64,000 nucleotides of DNA from Candidatus Accumulibacter proximus (GTDB lineage: Bacteria; Pseudomonadota; Gammaproteobacteria; Burkholderiales; Rhodocyclaceae): NCBI GenBank assembly GCA_016709675.1, contig JADJMH010000018.1, positions 62,001-126,000 of the forward strand, given 5' to 3'. The position numbers and the translations under genes are program-made. Below are positions 16,988-25,671 of the stretch, one piece after another; positions within the stretch are counted from its first letter, which is position 1, and every line of letters begins with the position of its first letter. Under the pieces are notes generated by a model. The model made no database searches, was not told the origin of the DNA, and was given only the letters and a program-made list of their open reading frames with translations.

Positions 16988-17662
16988 TCAGTACTCCGGG
17001 TAAAGGTGCTGGTCTTGAATGTAAGCGATCACGGTGTCGGGCAGCAAATAACGGACACTCCCTCCGCTGGCCAGCAGCCGGCGGATCTGCGTCGCGGAGA
17101 TCGCCAGTTGGGTCATGGCAAAGGTGACGATGCCTCCCGACGGTGACTTGCTGAGGGTCGACGGGTTGGTGCACAAGCGCTCACGGTAACAGGCCGCCAG
17201 AGCCGCTGGCAGTTGAGCTGCATCGATCGCAAAGCCCGGGCGATGGGCCACGGCAAGGTGCGCCAGATCGAACAGCGACTGCCATCGATACCAGCCCGGC
17301 AGACCAGCGAAGGCGTCGGCACCGACCAGCAGCACCAGCGGTTGCTGCGGCCCGCACTGATCGGCCTCGCGCAGACGTTCGAGCGTGGTCACGGTGTAAC
17401 TCGGCTGCGCGGCTTCCACTTCAGCGGCATCGACGGCGAAGCGGCGATTATCGGCAGTCGCCAGACGCACCATCGCCAGGCGTTGCCCTGCAGTCACCCG
17501 CGGCACGCCGCGCAGTGCCGGCTGGCCTGCCGGAATCCAGCGTATGCCGGCAAGCCCGAGCCGGTCGGCCGCCTCTTCGGCGAGGCGCAGGTGACCATAA
17601 TGAACCGGGTCGAAGGTGCCGCCAAAGACGCCCAGTGGCTGGTTGACCAGCCAATCAGGCAT
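16988..17662 (-). CDS. nadD: Nicotinate-nucleotide adenylyltransferase
   Basis: This 224-residue enzyme adenylates nicotinic acid mononucleotide in NAD synthesis. The nucleotidyltransferase signature GGTFDPVHYGHLRLAE and the C-terminal ISATQIRRLL motif are both intact. The substrate-loop segment reads IPAGQPALRG, where many members have PAGQPPHR; this may be lineage variation. The ATG at 17662 overlaps the end of the upstream membrane-protein gene by 8 bases, so the genes are coupled. An in-frame start further upstream (17728) only extends into that gene and is rejected. Confidence 0.95.
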   Translation of the reverse strand: MPDWLVNQPLGVFGGTFDPVHYGHLRLAEEAADRLGLAGIRWIPAGQPALRGVPRVTAGQRLAMVRLATADNRRFAVDAAEVEAAQPSYTVTTLERLREADQCGPQQPLVLLVGADAFAGLPGWYRWQSLFDLAHLAVAHRPGFAIDAAQLPAALAACYRERLCTNPSTLSKSPSGGIVTFAMTQLAISATQIRRLLASGGSVRYLLPDTVIAYIQDQHLYPEY

Positions 17663-18431
17663 CTTCGTCCACAGCGACAAACACCTCGCGGTAACTGACG
17701 TAGAAGCTGGCAAACAGCGTCGGTGCAAGAACCAGAATGATCAGCACCGTCATCAGCACCGTCAGGAGCGCCGCGCCGCTGGGTAGCATGGCGGCCAGCA
17801 CGCCAAGGACCACTCCCGGCACCAGTGTCGCGACGACCAGGATGGCCACCGAGTAGACGAGAAAAGCCCGCCAGTTCCGCACGCAGGCGACGAAACTGAA
17901 GAACAGGGCCTTGGCGGGCGACAGGCCATGCCAGCCGGCAAGCACCGGCGCATACCAGTAGGCCATGACCAGCGGGCACAGAAGAAGCAGTGCGATCTGA
18001 GTGGCGAGCAGCAGGCTGCCGTCACTCAGCGCTTCCTCGTCCGGCTTCTGGCCAGCGAGCATCATCGCCATCAGGGCACCGTTGTCAGCTAGTGACGACA
18101 CGGTGAGAATCCCCACTGTCGCCGCCAGGTAGATCGCGCCCAGGGTGAGCAGCGAACGCAGGTTGCTCCGAAAGCCGGAGAACAGCAGTTGCGGCGCGAG
18201 CGGGCTGCCACGATCGATGTTGCGGCAGGCGTTCATCAGGCTGACCGAGAAGGCCGGGATACACAGCGTCGTGACGACCGTGCCGATCACGGGAATGATG
18301 TTCACCACGGCCATCAGCATCCAGTAGCTGATGACGAGAAAAGTCAGCATCAGATGATTCTTGCGAAAAATCCGGAAGCCTTCGGTCAGCCAGCGCCATC
18401 CTTGCGCGGCGGGAAGAGTCAGTGCTTGCAT
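17655..18431 (-). CDS. BPSS1780-family integral membrane protein
   Basis: This 258-residue polytopic membrane protein of unknown function has about six hydrophobic helices (such as MLTFLVISYWMLMAVVNIIP, LLTLGAIYLAATVGILTV and LLTVLMTVLIILVLAP). It begins MQALTLPAAQGWRWLTEGF, a typical opening of the BPSS1780 group, and ends with the conserved FYVSYREVFV. The ATG at 18431 is chosen because upstream sequence belongs to a broken paralogue. It precedes nadD and overlaps it by 8 bases. Confidence 0.8.
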   Translation of the reverse strand: MQALTLPAAQGWRWLTEGFRIFRKNHLMLTFLVISYWMLMAVVNIIPVIGTVVTTLCIPAFSVSLMNACRNIDRGSPLAPQLLFSGFRSNLRSLLTLGAIYLAATVGILTVSSLADNGALMAMMLAGQKPDEEALSDGSLLLATQIALLLLCPLVMAYWYAPVLAGWHGLSPAKALFFSFVACVRNWRAFLVYSVAILVVATLVPGVVLGVLAAMLPSGAALLTVLMTVLIILVLAPTLFASFYVSYREVFVAVDEDA

Positions 18432-18444
18432 GTCGTCTGGCCGC

Positions 18445-18770
18445 TCAGGCGGCGATGAAAATGTCACGATAGGAAGACACGCGGGCGACCAGTACACCGG
18501 AGCGCAGCAAGAAGAACACCTGGACAGCGCAGAGAACCAGGAACCCGAGGCGTCGGGGGGGGGGGGGGGGCCCGGCCGGGCACTTGAACAGACAGCGCGA
18601 GCGAACAGAAGCACAGCACCATGCTGAGAATCGGCGCAGAATCCCTGGACGGACGATGAAACCGGGTTGCCCATGCCACCGCCAAAACCGGAAAACCAGC
18701 AGGTCGATGGCATTAGAGCACGCCAGCAAGACCAGAGCGCCGGTGGCCGCCGAAAACCGGCGCCCGGCGC
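18445..18770 (-). pseudogene. Broken paralogue of the BPSS1780-type membrane protein
   Basis: The minus strand ends in FFLLRSGVLVARVSSYRDIF, then IAA-stop at 18445, echoing the SYRE(V)F ending of the intact neighbour. Hydrophobic stretches (LGFLVLCAVQVFF; in another frame ILSMVLCFCSLALSV) appear in different frames. They are interrupted by a run of 16 G at 18555-18570, and the 5' side runs into a G/C-only tract. The gene is therefore frameshifted and its start cannot be found. It may be a real gene damaged by base-calling or assembly errors rather than by evolution. Confidence 0.5.
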
Positions 18771-18980
18771 GGCGCCGCCCCCCCCCGCCGCCCCGCCCGC
18801 CCCGCCCCGGGCCCGGCCGCGGCCGCCCCCCGCGGGGGGGGGCGGCGGGGGGGGGGGCGGCCCGGGGCCCGCCCGGCCCGCCCCCCGGGGCGCCCCCCCG
18901 GCCCGCCCCCCCCCCCCCCGCCCCCGCCCCCCCGCCCCCCGCCCCGCCCCCCCCCCCGGCCCGGCCCCCCCGGCCCCGGC
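18757..18980. repeat. 224-base tract made only of G and C
   Basis: Every base from 18757 to 18980 is G or C, with long homopolymers of C and G; no A or T occurs. Flanking sequence returns abruptly to normal composition. A separate run of 16 G is at 18555-18570. Such a tract is not expected in a genome of this composition and most likely reflects low-quality consensus or a misassembly junction. No gene should be read through it. Confidence 0.8.
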
Positions 18981-19170
18981 TCGACTCTGCGGCTGGCGCC
19001 GTCGAAGGCAGGGGCGGGAATCGGGAAGTGCTCCATGACCATGCTCGTCCAGACCTGAAGGTAGCGGATGCTAGCGGCCCTCAACGGCTTAGGCAAGCAG
19101 TGCCGCGCGGCGCTCGCCACCCGGTTCCGCCGGGGAGGGGCATCGCATGCCTCGGGATCACCGCTCGGAC

Positions 19171-20454
19171 TCAGGCGCGGCGGCGCGTCAGCAGCAGGCG
19201 CTCAATCGCGTTGAGAAATTCGTAGAGCGCCGCGAAATCTCCAAAGAGCGTTTCGTTGCCCGGTGGCGAGCGGCGGAATTTCTCCTCAGCGCGGACAAGG
19301 GAGAATACCTCCTCGAAGCTGCGTCGGCCGTCGATGTACTTCAGGATGAACTTGCCGAACGTGCCGGTATCAACCGGAGCGGTGATACCCGTGTGGCTGT
19401 GCTGCATGACGAAGGGGTTGGCGGTATTGCGATGGATTATCGCCGACAGTTCCGGTCCGGTAATCGGTTCGTGGCAAAAGAAGGGAATACACGCCGGGTC
19501 ACCGTAGGGTGCGACGCGCATGCCGCGGGTGAGAAAGAACACATGCATGACCAGGGTGCCGCCGATCAGTTCGGCTATGGCGTGCTGTCGTCGCAGCGGC
19601 ATTTGCCTGACCTTTGCCAGGAAGGGCGGCTGCCGCGGTGCCAGGATCAACTGCGGCAAGTACGGCGATCGACCGCGGCCGACATCGGAGAACTGGATGT
19701 GAAAGCCGTGTTGGTCGTGTAGCCAGGCGTAGAGCTGCTCGACCGTGTATGAGCGGTCCTGCGCATGCAGCAGCAGATCGTAGATGCCGGCATCGCCATG
19801 CCGGTGATCGAAGACCAGTTGTTCGCCGCGCGCGAACCAGTTTGTCGGTGGTAGCGTCGCCAACAACTGGCGTGCGTTCTCGAGGCGGCCTGCCATGCTG
19901 TCGGTGTCCGCGTTGATCTGGCGCAGCAGTTCCTGCATCTGGTAAACACCGGTGCGGCCGTAGGTTGCATAGACCATCATCCCGATCGCGCCGTCGGCTG
20001 CAAGAACTTGCGTCAGGGACCTGAACCCGGCGTCAGGATCCGGCAGGTGGTGCAGGACTCCCGAACAGTTGATGTAGTCAAACTGGCCAAGGCCGAGTTG
20101 CGGCAGATCAAGCAGCGACTCCTGCACCCACTGGATGTTGTCCAGGCCGCGAATTTCAGCCCGGCGACGCGCGATGGAAATGCTCGCCTCGCTCAGATCG
20201 AGATGGACGATGCTCGCGCTCTTCCCACGCAGCTGCTCGGCAAGATAAATCGTCGCGTCACCGGTACCGCCGCCCGCAACCAGGACGCGAAAACCACTCT
20301 TGAAGTCCTGTTCCCCAGCGAAGCAATAATGGTTGATCATCGCCAGAGAATCGAGCCAGGTTGTGACCAGCCGCTGCCGTTCCTCTGTCGGGTCGCGCGA
20401 GGGATATGGGAGCGCTTCATACTGCTCGTGGACTTGCGACAGGGAATTATTCAT
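19171..20454 (-). CDS. SAM-dependent class I methyltransferase with C-terminal extension
   Basis: The product is 427 residues from the ATG at 20454 (MNNSLSQVHEQYEALPYPSR). The Rossmann methyltransferase domain has motif I VLVAGGGTGDATIYLAEQL, an acidic residue after the second strand (VHLDLSEASI) and FDYINCSGVLHHLPDPDAGF. The first ~210 residues form this domain. The remaining half is unusual and ends with FGKFILKYIDGRRSFEEVFS, which resembles the small winged-helix/PqqD-like module seen next to some peptide- or carrier-modifying methyltransferases. The substrate is unknown. It is separated from the next gene by a G-rich low-quality-looking stretch at 20657-20710. Confidence 0.8.
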   Translation of the reverse strand: MNNSLSQVHEQYEALPYPSRDPTEERQRLVTTWLDSLAMINHYCFAGEQDFKSGFRVLVAGGGTGDATIYLAEQLRGKSASIVHLDLSEASISIARRRAEIRGLDNIQWVQESLLDLPQLGLGQFDYINCSGVLHHLPDPDAGFRSLTQVLAADGAIGMMVYATYGRTGVYQMQELLRQINADTDSMAGRLENARQLLATLPPTNWFARGEQLVFDHRHGDAGIYDLLLHAQDRSYTVEQLYAWLHDQHGFHIQFSDVGRGRSPYLPQLILAPRQPPFLAKVRQMPLRRQHAIAELIGGTLVMHVFFLTRGMRVAPYGDPACIPFFCHEPITGPELSAIIHRNTANPFVMQHSHTGITAPVDTGTFGKFILKYIDGRRSFEEVFSLVRAEEKFRRSPPGNETLFGDFAALYEFLNAIERLLLTRRRA

Positions 20455-20735
20455 GCAGAGGTATTTCAACAGGATCGCGGGAGCCAACGGCGCTGGCACC
20501 AGAGCAGGCTGGCGGAGGGTTCTGCGGCACCGGGTCGGCAATCGTCAGCATGTGCCACCGAGGCGTAGAGTTCAAGTGAAGGTAGGTTCCAGGCGCCTTG
20601 CGCGCGACCTTCCAGCGTGCCCGGGGAGGAGAATGCCAGCCGGCCTGCGTCCGCCCGGGGGGGGGGGGGCGAAAGCGGGGAGGGGGGGAGAAAAAAGGGC
20701 CGAAACCCCGCGGGGTTCATCTGCCAGATAGCCGG
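20455..20735. other. Intergenic with G-homopolymer stretch
   Basis: The 281 bases between the DUF2782 gene and the methyltransferase contain a run of 13 G at 20657-20669, followed by further G- and A-runs to about 20697. No gene is supported. Like 18555-18980, the run may be a sequence-quality artefact, although here the neighbouring frames are intact. Confidence 0.5.
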
Positions 20736-21077
20736 TCAGAACGTACCGATGACCCACATCGGGACAGAGACGTCGGCATTGCCCATCGTCTCCCGGCTGA
20801 AGTTTCCGTCACCTTTCCGGTCAACCAGGTAGTAGGGAACCCCATGTTCCGGCGTGACCTTGATCATGAAGAGGCGTCCGTTGATCCGGTGCTCCTCGAC
20901 GGTGTTCCCCTCGCGCTTGATGATCGTCACCTCGGGTTCAAGGGCGGCATCAAAGGGGGCCATTTCCGGTGGCGGTGGCGGCACTGCCGGCAAGGGCTGC
21001 AGCTCTGCCTTGCTCTGGGCGAGAACCGGTGCAGCAGCGAAAGCCAACGTGGCCAGAAGGGCTTGAATCCGACGCAT
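20736..21077 (-). CDS. Exported DUF2782 protein
   Basis: This 113-residue protein has a signal peptide (IQALLATLAFAAAPVLAQ, cleavage probably at VLA-Q), a proline-rich linker (PAVPPPPPEM) and the DUF2782 core EPEVTIIKREGNTVEEHRIN, then GRLFMIKVTPEHGVPYYLVD. The function of DUF2782 is unknown; it is a small periplasmic beta-rich protein typical of betaproteobacteria and is often found beside polA. It is transcribed divergently from polA with about 235 bases between them. Confidence 0.9.
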   Translation of the reverse strand: MRRIQALLATLAFAAAPVLAQSKAELQPLPAVPPPPPEMAPFDAALEPEVTIIKREGNTVEEHRINGRLFMIKVTPEHGVPYYLVDRKGDGNFSRETMGNADVSVPMWVIGTF

Positions 21078-21312
21078 GAGAGAATTTCCGGGTGATTGAA
21101 CAATCGGCAGGAACTTGATCAGTCCTGACAGCGATTGTAGTACAGATTGGCCAGCAGTCCGCGTTCGCAGGGCTGATGGCGGCTCGGTAGGCCCTACGAA
21201 CTCTGCCATAATGCCGACAACCCGCAGCATCCGGACTGCTCCGCGCGACTTGCCGGCAGTGTCTTGGTCTGGCGGGGAAATCCTCCCTTCCCGTTGATTT
21301 TCTTACGTGCCC

Positions 21313-24075
21313 ATGCCTACCTTGCTGCTGGTCGACGGTTCGTCCTACCTCTATCGCGCCTTTCACGCCATGCCCGACCTGCGGACGACGCAGAACGAAC
21401 CGACGGGAGCGATCCACGGCGTCCTGAACATGCTGCGCCGACTGGAAAGCGACTACCGCGCGTCGGGAATCGACTACAAGGGCTGCGTTTTCGATGCCAA
21501 GGGCAGGACTTTTCGCGATGACTGGTATCCGCAGTACAAGGCGAACCGTCCGCCAATGCCTGAAGACATGGTCCGTCAGATCGAACCCCTGCACGACGCC
21601 ATCGCAGCGCTCGGCTGGCCGCTGCTGATTATCGACGGTGTCGAGGCCGACGACGTGATCGCTACGCTGACGACGCAGGCGACGGGGCAAGGCGTGCAGG
21701 TCGTGGTGTCGACGGGTGACAAGGATCTCGCGCAACTGGTGAGCCCGCAGGTCAGGCTGGTCAATACCATGAGCAACGAGGTGCTCGACGAAGCGGGCGT
21801 GATCAGCAAGTTCGGCGTGCCGGCGGAACGGATCGTTGACTATCTGGCGCTGATCGGTGACACGGTCGACAATGTGCCGGGGGTCGACAAGGTCGGCGCC
21901 AAGACGGCGGTGAAGTGGCTGGCCGAGTACGGCTCGCTCGACGGCGTGATCGCCGCCGCCGCTGACATCGGCGGTGTCGTTGGGAAGAACCTGCGCCGGG
22001 CGCTGGACTTTCTGCCTCTGGCGCGCCGACTGGTGACGGTTCGCCGCGATCTTCAGTTGCCGCTGGCGCTCGCCGACCTCACGCCACGCGCGGCCGATCG
22101 CGAACGACTGATCGAGATCTTTTCGTACTATGAGATGCGCACGTGGCTGAAGGAAGTCCAGAGCGATGGTGCAGGCGACGGCCGGGCACCCCATGCCGCA
22201 GCGTCCGCAGACGGACTTTCGAGCCTGCCCGAGAGCCTGCCGTCAGACGGTGCCCACCGCGCGGCCTACGAAACGATCCTTGACTGGCAGACCTTCGAGC
22301 GCTGGCTGGAAAAAATCGAGCACTCGCCGCTGACGGCACTCGATACCGAGACCACCAGCCTGGATCCCTTTGCCGCACGCCTGGTCGGGCTGTCCCTGGC
22401 GCTTGCACCGGGGGAAGCGGCGTATCTGCCGCTGGCCCATCATTATCCCGATGCACCGGCGCAGTTGCCGCTCGATGAAGTCCTGGCGCGGCTGAAGCCC
22501 TGGCTGGAATCCGACCGGCACGCGAAGATCGGGCAGAACCTGAAGTATGACCAGCATGTGCTGGCCAACCACCGCGTTCACCTGACCGGAGTGCGGCACG
22601 ATACGCTGTTGCAATCGTATGTCCTCGAGTCCGGCAAGGAAGGCGTTCGCGGGCATGACCTGGGCCAGCTCGCGACCCGCCACCTCGGTCTGGCGACGAT
22701 CCCCTACGAGGCGCTGTGCGGCAAGGGAGCCAACCAGATTGGTTTTGACCAGGTGGCGGTCGACCGGGCCGCCGAATACGCCGCCGAAGATGCCGACCTC
22801 TGCCTTCGCCTGCACGCGCGGCTTTATCCGCAGATCGTCGCCGATGCCGGTCTCTCGCGAGTGTATGAGACGATCGAACTACCGGTGCGCGACATCCTCT
22901 TCCGCATGGAACGTACCGGCGTGCTGATCGACTCGCAACTCCTCACGCAGCAGAGCCACGAAATCGGCAAGCGTCTGCTGGAGATCGAAGCGCGGGCGCA
23001 CGCCGCCGCCGGGCAGCCGTTCAACCTCAACTCGCCGAAGCAACTGGCGGAAATCCTGTTCGACAGGCTGGGCCTGCCGGTAAAGAAGAAGACGCCGTCG
23101 GGAACGCCGTCGACCGACGAGGAAGTCCTCTCCGAGCTGGCGCTCGACTACCCGCTGCCCAAGATCCTGCTCGAATCGAGACAGCTCGCCAAGTTGAAGG
23201 GCACCTATACCGACAAGCTGCCGAAGATGGTCAATGCGGCGACCGGCCGCGTGCACACCAGCTATGCGCAGGCGGTGGCGGTCACCGGGCGCCTCGCGTC
23301 GAGCGATCCCAATCTGCAGAACATCCCGGTGCGCACGGCAGAAGGTCGGCGGATTCGGGCCGCCTTCATCGCCCCACCCGGCAGCCACATCGTTTCGGCA
23401 GACTATTCGCAGATCGAACTGCGCATCATGGCGCACCTATCGGAGGACACGCGCCTGCTCGAAGCCTTCGCCCAAGGCGAGGACGTGCATCGGGCAACGG
23501 CCGGCGAGATTTTCGGTGTCAACCCGAGCGAAGTCGGACCCGATCAGCGGCGGGTCGCCAAGGTCATCAACTTCGGCCTGATCTACGGCATGAGCGCTTT
23601 CGGTCTCGCCCGCCAGCTCGACCTTGAACGCGCCGCTGCGCAAGCATACATCGAGCGCTATTTCGCGCGTTACCCCGGTGTCGCGCGCTACATGTCGAGC
23701 GCGCGCGAAACCGCCCGAACACAGGGCTACGTCGAAACGGTATTCGGCCGTCGCCTGTGGCTGCCCGAGATCCAGTCCAGCCAAGCCGCCCGGCGCCAGG
23801 GTGCCGAACGTGCGGCGATCAACGCGCCGATGCAGGGTTCGGCGGCTGATCTGATCAAGTCGGCGATGATCGTCGTGCAGCGCTGGCTTGACGCTGAGCG
23901 TCTGCGGTCGCGCCTGTTGATGCAAGTGCATGATGAGCTGGTGCTGGAAGTGCCGGACGATGAACTGGCGCGAGTGCGCGACGAGTTGCCGCGTTTGATG
24001 ACCGAATGGGCCAGCCTGCGCGTACCACTGGTGGTCGACGTCGGCGTCGGCCTGAACTGGGATGAAGCCCATTGA
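21313..24075 (+). CDS. polA: DNA polymerase I
   Basis: The 920-residue product starts at the ATG at 21313; a GTG two codons upstream is less likely. The 5'-3' exonuclease domain occupies about the first 300 residues (LLVDGSSYLYRAFHAMPDLR, GVEADDVIATL, GDKDLAQLV). The 3'-5' proofreading domain has an intact Exo I motif (TALDTETTSLDP) and Exo III region (YAAEDADLCLRL). The polymerase domain has motif A (DYSQIELRIMAH), motif B (RRVAKVINFGLIYGMSAFG) and motif C (MQVHDELVLEV). All catalytic acids are present. It works in Okazaki-fragment maturation and excision repair. Confidence 0.98.
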   Translation: MPTLLLVDGSSYLYRAFHAMPDLRTTQNEPTGAIHGVLNMLRRLESDYRASGIDYKGCVFDAKGRTFRDDWYPQYKANRPPMPEDMVRQIEPLHDAIAALGWPLLIIDGVEADDVIATLTTQATGQGVQVVVSTGDKDLAQLVSPQVRLVNTMSNEVLDEAGVISKFGVPAERIVDYLALIGDTVDNVPGVDKVGAKTAVKWLAEYGSLDGVIAAAADIGGVVGKNLRRALDFLPLARRLVTVRRDLQLPLALADLTPRAADRERLIEIFSYYEMRTWLKEVQSDGAGDGRAPHAAASADGLSSLPESLPSDGAHRAAYETILDWQTFERWLEKIEHSPLTALDTETTSLDPFAARLVGLSLALAPGEAAYLPLAHHYPDAPAQLPLDEVLARLKPWLESDRHAKIGQNLKYDQHVLANHRVHLTGVRHDTLLQSYVLESGKEGVRGHDLGQLATRHLGLATIPYEALCGKGANQIGFDQVAVDRAAEYAAEDADLCLRLHARLYPQIVADAGLSRVYETIELPVRDILFRMERTGVLIDSQLLTQQSHEIGKRLLEIEARAHAAAGQPFNLNSPKQLAEILFDRLGLPVKKKTPSGTPSTDEEVLSELALDYPLPKILLESRQLAKLKGTYTDKLPKMVNAATGRVHTSYAQAVAVTGRLASSDPNLQNIPVRTAEGRRIRAAFIAPPGSHIVSADYSQIELRIMAHLSEDTRLLEAFAQGEDVHRATAGEIFGVNPSEVGPDQRRVAKVINFGLIYGMSAFGLARQLDLERAAAQAYIERYFARYPGVARYMSSARETARTQGYVETVFGRRLWLPEIQSSQAARRQGAERAAINAPMQGSAADLIKSAMIVVQRWLDAERLRSRLLMQVHDELVLEVPDDELARVRDELPRLMTEWASLRVPLVVDVGVGLNWDEAH

Positions 24076-24205
24076 GCACACCAGCCCGGGGCATGTGGCA
24101 TACTTTCCTCTTCTGTCATCCGGCAGAAAAACAAGAGTGGCTCCCTGACAACAGGCCGACCACGATACCGCATGTCGAACCCGTACCATCATGGAGGAAA
24201 CCGCA

Positions 24206-24613
24206 ATGACCGTCGCCATCAAAGAGCTGCAAGGAGCCACACCGGAAATCGTTGATAAGCTCAAGGGACAGGGAATCACCAATAACGAACAGTTGCTCGC
24301 CGCGGCCGCGGCCCCGGCCCAGCGCAAGGCACTGGCCAGCGCCTGCGAATGCGACGTCCGGGTCATCCTGGAACTTACCAACCGCGCCGACCTCGCCCGC
24401 GTCAAGGGCGTCTCCGGGGTGTACTCGGACCTGCTCGAGAAAGCAGGCGTGGACACGGTCAAGGAACTGGCCACGCGCCGCGCCGACAACCTGCATACCC
24501 GGATCCTCGACACCAACAACAAGGAGCAGGTTTGCAAGCAGCCTCCCGCTCTGTCGATGGTCGAGTCCTGGGTGGAGCAGGCCAAGGAACTGCCGAAGAC
24601 GCTCAGCTATTGA
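24206..24613 (+). CDS. DUF4332 helix-hairpin-helix protein
   Basis: This is a 135-residue protein. Its ATG at 24206 follows a good ribosome binding site (GGAGGA 7 bases upstream), which is why this start is preferred over the ATG at 24191. Two helix-hairpin-helix-like units are visible (VDKLKGQGITNNEQLLAAAA and LARVKGVSGVYSDLLEKAGV), matching DUF4332, a family related to the DNA-binding helix-hairpin-helix region of topoisomerase and polymerase-like proteins. Its role is unknown; non-specific nucleic-acid binding is plausible. It is about 130 bases downstream of polA. Confidence 0.85.
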   Translation: MTVAIKELQGATPEIVDKLKGQGITNNEQLLAAAAAPAQRKALASACECDVRVILELTNRADLARVKGVSGVYSDLLEKAGVDTVKELATRRADNLHTRILDTNNKEQVCKQPPALSMVESWVEQAKELPKTLSY

Positions 24614-24642
24614 CTGCGTCTCCTCGTCTCCCGGGCTTTGCG

Positions 24643-25206
24643 ATGTGCCTGCCGCTGCGCGCTCTTTGCCGGCCGATCGCCGGCCTGATGCTGCTGGGCC
24701 TGACCGGCCTGCTGGCGGCTTGCGCCAGCGGGCCGAGCAAGGTCGCGGTCTACCAGAGCGAAGGCTTCGAGGCCAACGAAACCTTCTCGCGCCTGTTCGA
24801 CGCCAGCGCTGAAGCAACCTGCGAAGCCGCCCGCCGCGCGCTGCTCGGGCAGGGCTACCTGCTGACCACGGTCCGGCAAGATGCCATCAGCGCCAGCAAG
24901 CACTTCCAGCCCGAAGGCGAGGTGCACGTGCAAATCGCATTTCATGTCGTCTGCGTGGCGGAGGGCGATCTCGGCAAACTGGCCACGGCGTATGTGAATG
25001 CCATCGAGGAACGTTACGCGTTGAAGAAGAACCCCAACTCGGCCAGTGTCGGCGTGGCGGCGATCGGTTCGGTGTCGATCCCGCTCTCGGCGAGCGAGGA
25101 TTCTCTGGTCAAAGTGGCAAGCGAAACGGTTCCCGCCGGTCCCTTCTACGACCGCTTCTTCGCTCTGATGCAGCGCAACCTGGTGCAGCAGGCGGGTGAG
25201 CGGTAG
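24643..25206 (+). CDS. DUF2242 lipoprotein
   Basis: This is a 187-residue predicted outer-membrane lipoprotein. The N-terminal signal ends in the lipobox LLAAC. The mature part has the DUF2242 pattern (EGFEANETFSRLFDASAEAT, then CEAARRALLGQGY and ISASKHFQPEGEVHVQI). A TTG at 24613 could extend it by 10 residues, but the ATG at 24643 leaves a normal basic n-region (LRALCRP). The function is unknown. It lies between the DUF4332 gene and a small hypothetical gene on the same strand. Confidence 0.85.
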   Translation: MCLPLRALCRPIAGLMLLGLTGLLAACASGPSKVAVYQSEGFEANETFSRLFDASAEATCEAARRALLGQGYLLTTVRQDAISASKHFQPEGEVHVQIAFHVVCVAEGDLGKLATAYVNAIEERYALKKNPNSASVGVAAIGSVSIPLSASEDSLVKVASETVPAGPFYDRFFALMQRNLVQQAGER

Positions 25207-25213
25207 TTGATGC

Positions 25214-25543
25214 ATGGTCACTTCCCTGACGACAACGACAATTCCCGCGCGGGCCCAAACGCTGACCGTGCTCCGTTACATGAATGCGCGGGAGCCCATC
25301 CTGATGCTGCCCGGCGAGGATGACGGCTATGGCGCTCGCTGGACGCTGAGTGGTCAGCAGGTGCAGCCGGCCATCGCGCAATACCTTATGGCGCGGGGTT
25401 TGATCGCCGAGACCGGGCGGACCGAACTCGGCGCCCGCAAACTCACACTGACCGCCGCAGGCCTCCGCGTTCGGGAGGAGGGCATCCGCTGGTGGTCGGG
25501 ACTGAGCCCGATCAAAAAGCTGAAGGTCATCATTTTCGGCTGA
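25214..25543 (+). CDS. Hypothetical protein, possible winged-helix fold
   Basis: This 109-residue protein starts 7 bases after the DUF2242 stop and is probably in the same operon. No named family is recognised. The sequence TLTVLRYMNAREPILMLPGE followed by VQPAIAQYLMARGLIAETG and KLTLTAAGLRVREEGIRWW looks like a winged-helix or 'PadR-like' arrangement of helices and a hairpin. This is only suggestive. The C-terminal WWSGLSPIKKLKVIIFG is hydrophobic and basic. Confidence 0.6.
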   Translation: MVTSLTTTTIPARAQTLTVLRYMNAREPILMLPGEDDGYGARWTLSGQQVQPAIAQYLMARGLIAETGRTELGARKLTLTAAGLRVREEGIRWWSGLSPIKKLKVIIFG

Positions 25544-25615
25544 ACCGGCCACTGGGCAGCAGCGCGCCGCCGCCGGTTGCGAACCGGGCCGCCAAAAGAC
25601 AAGGCCCAAAAGTTA

Positions 25616-25639
25616 AAGGCCCGCCTGGCGGCGGGCCTT
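25616..25639 (-). terminator. Rho-independent terminator of the mcm-pcc operon
   Basis: A perfect 10-base inverted repeat (AAGGCCCGCC / GGCGGGCCTT) has a 4-base loop. Read on the minus strand, it is followed by TAACTTTTG, a modest U-tract. It lies 33 bases downstream of the pccA stop and between convergent genes, so it could serve either strand, but only the minus side has a T-rich tail. Confidence 0.75.
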
Positions 25640-25671
25640 GTGCGGACAGCGGGCATGTCGCCAGAAGGAGA

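Noticed and set aside
18757..18980. Proline/glycine-rich ORFs through the G/C-only tract
   Set aside because: They are products of a homopolymer-rich tract that is probably an artefact; no start, no conservation.
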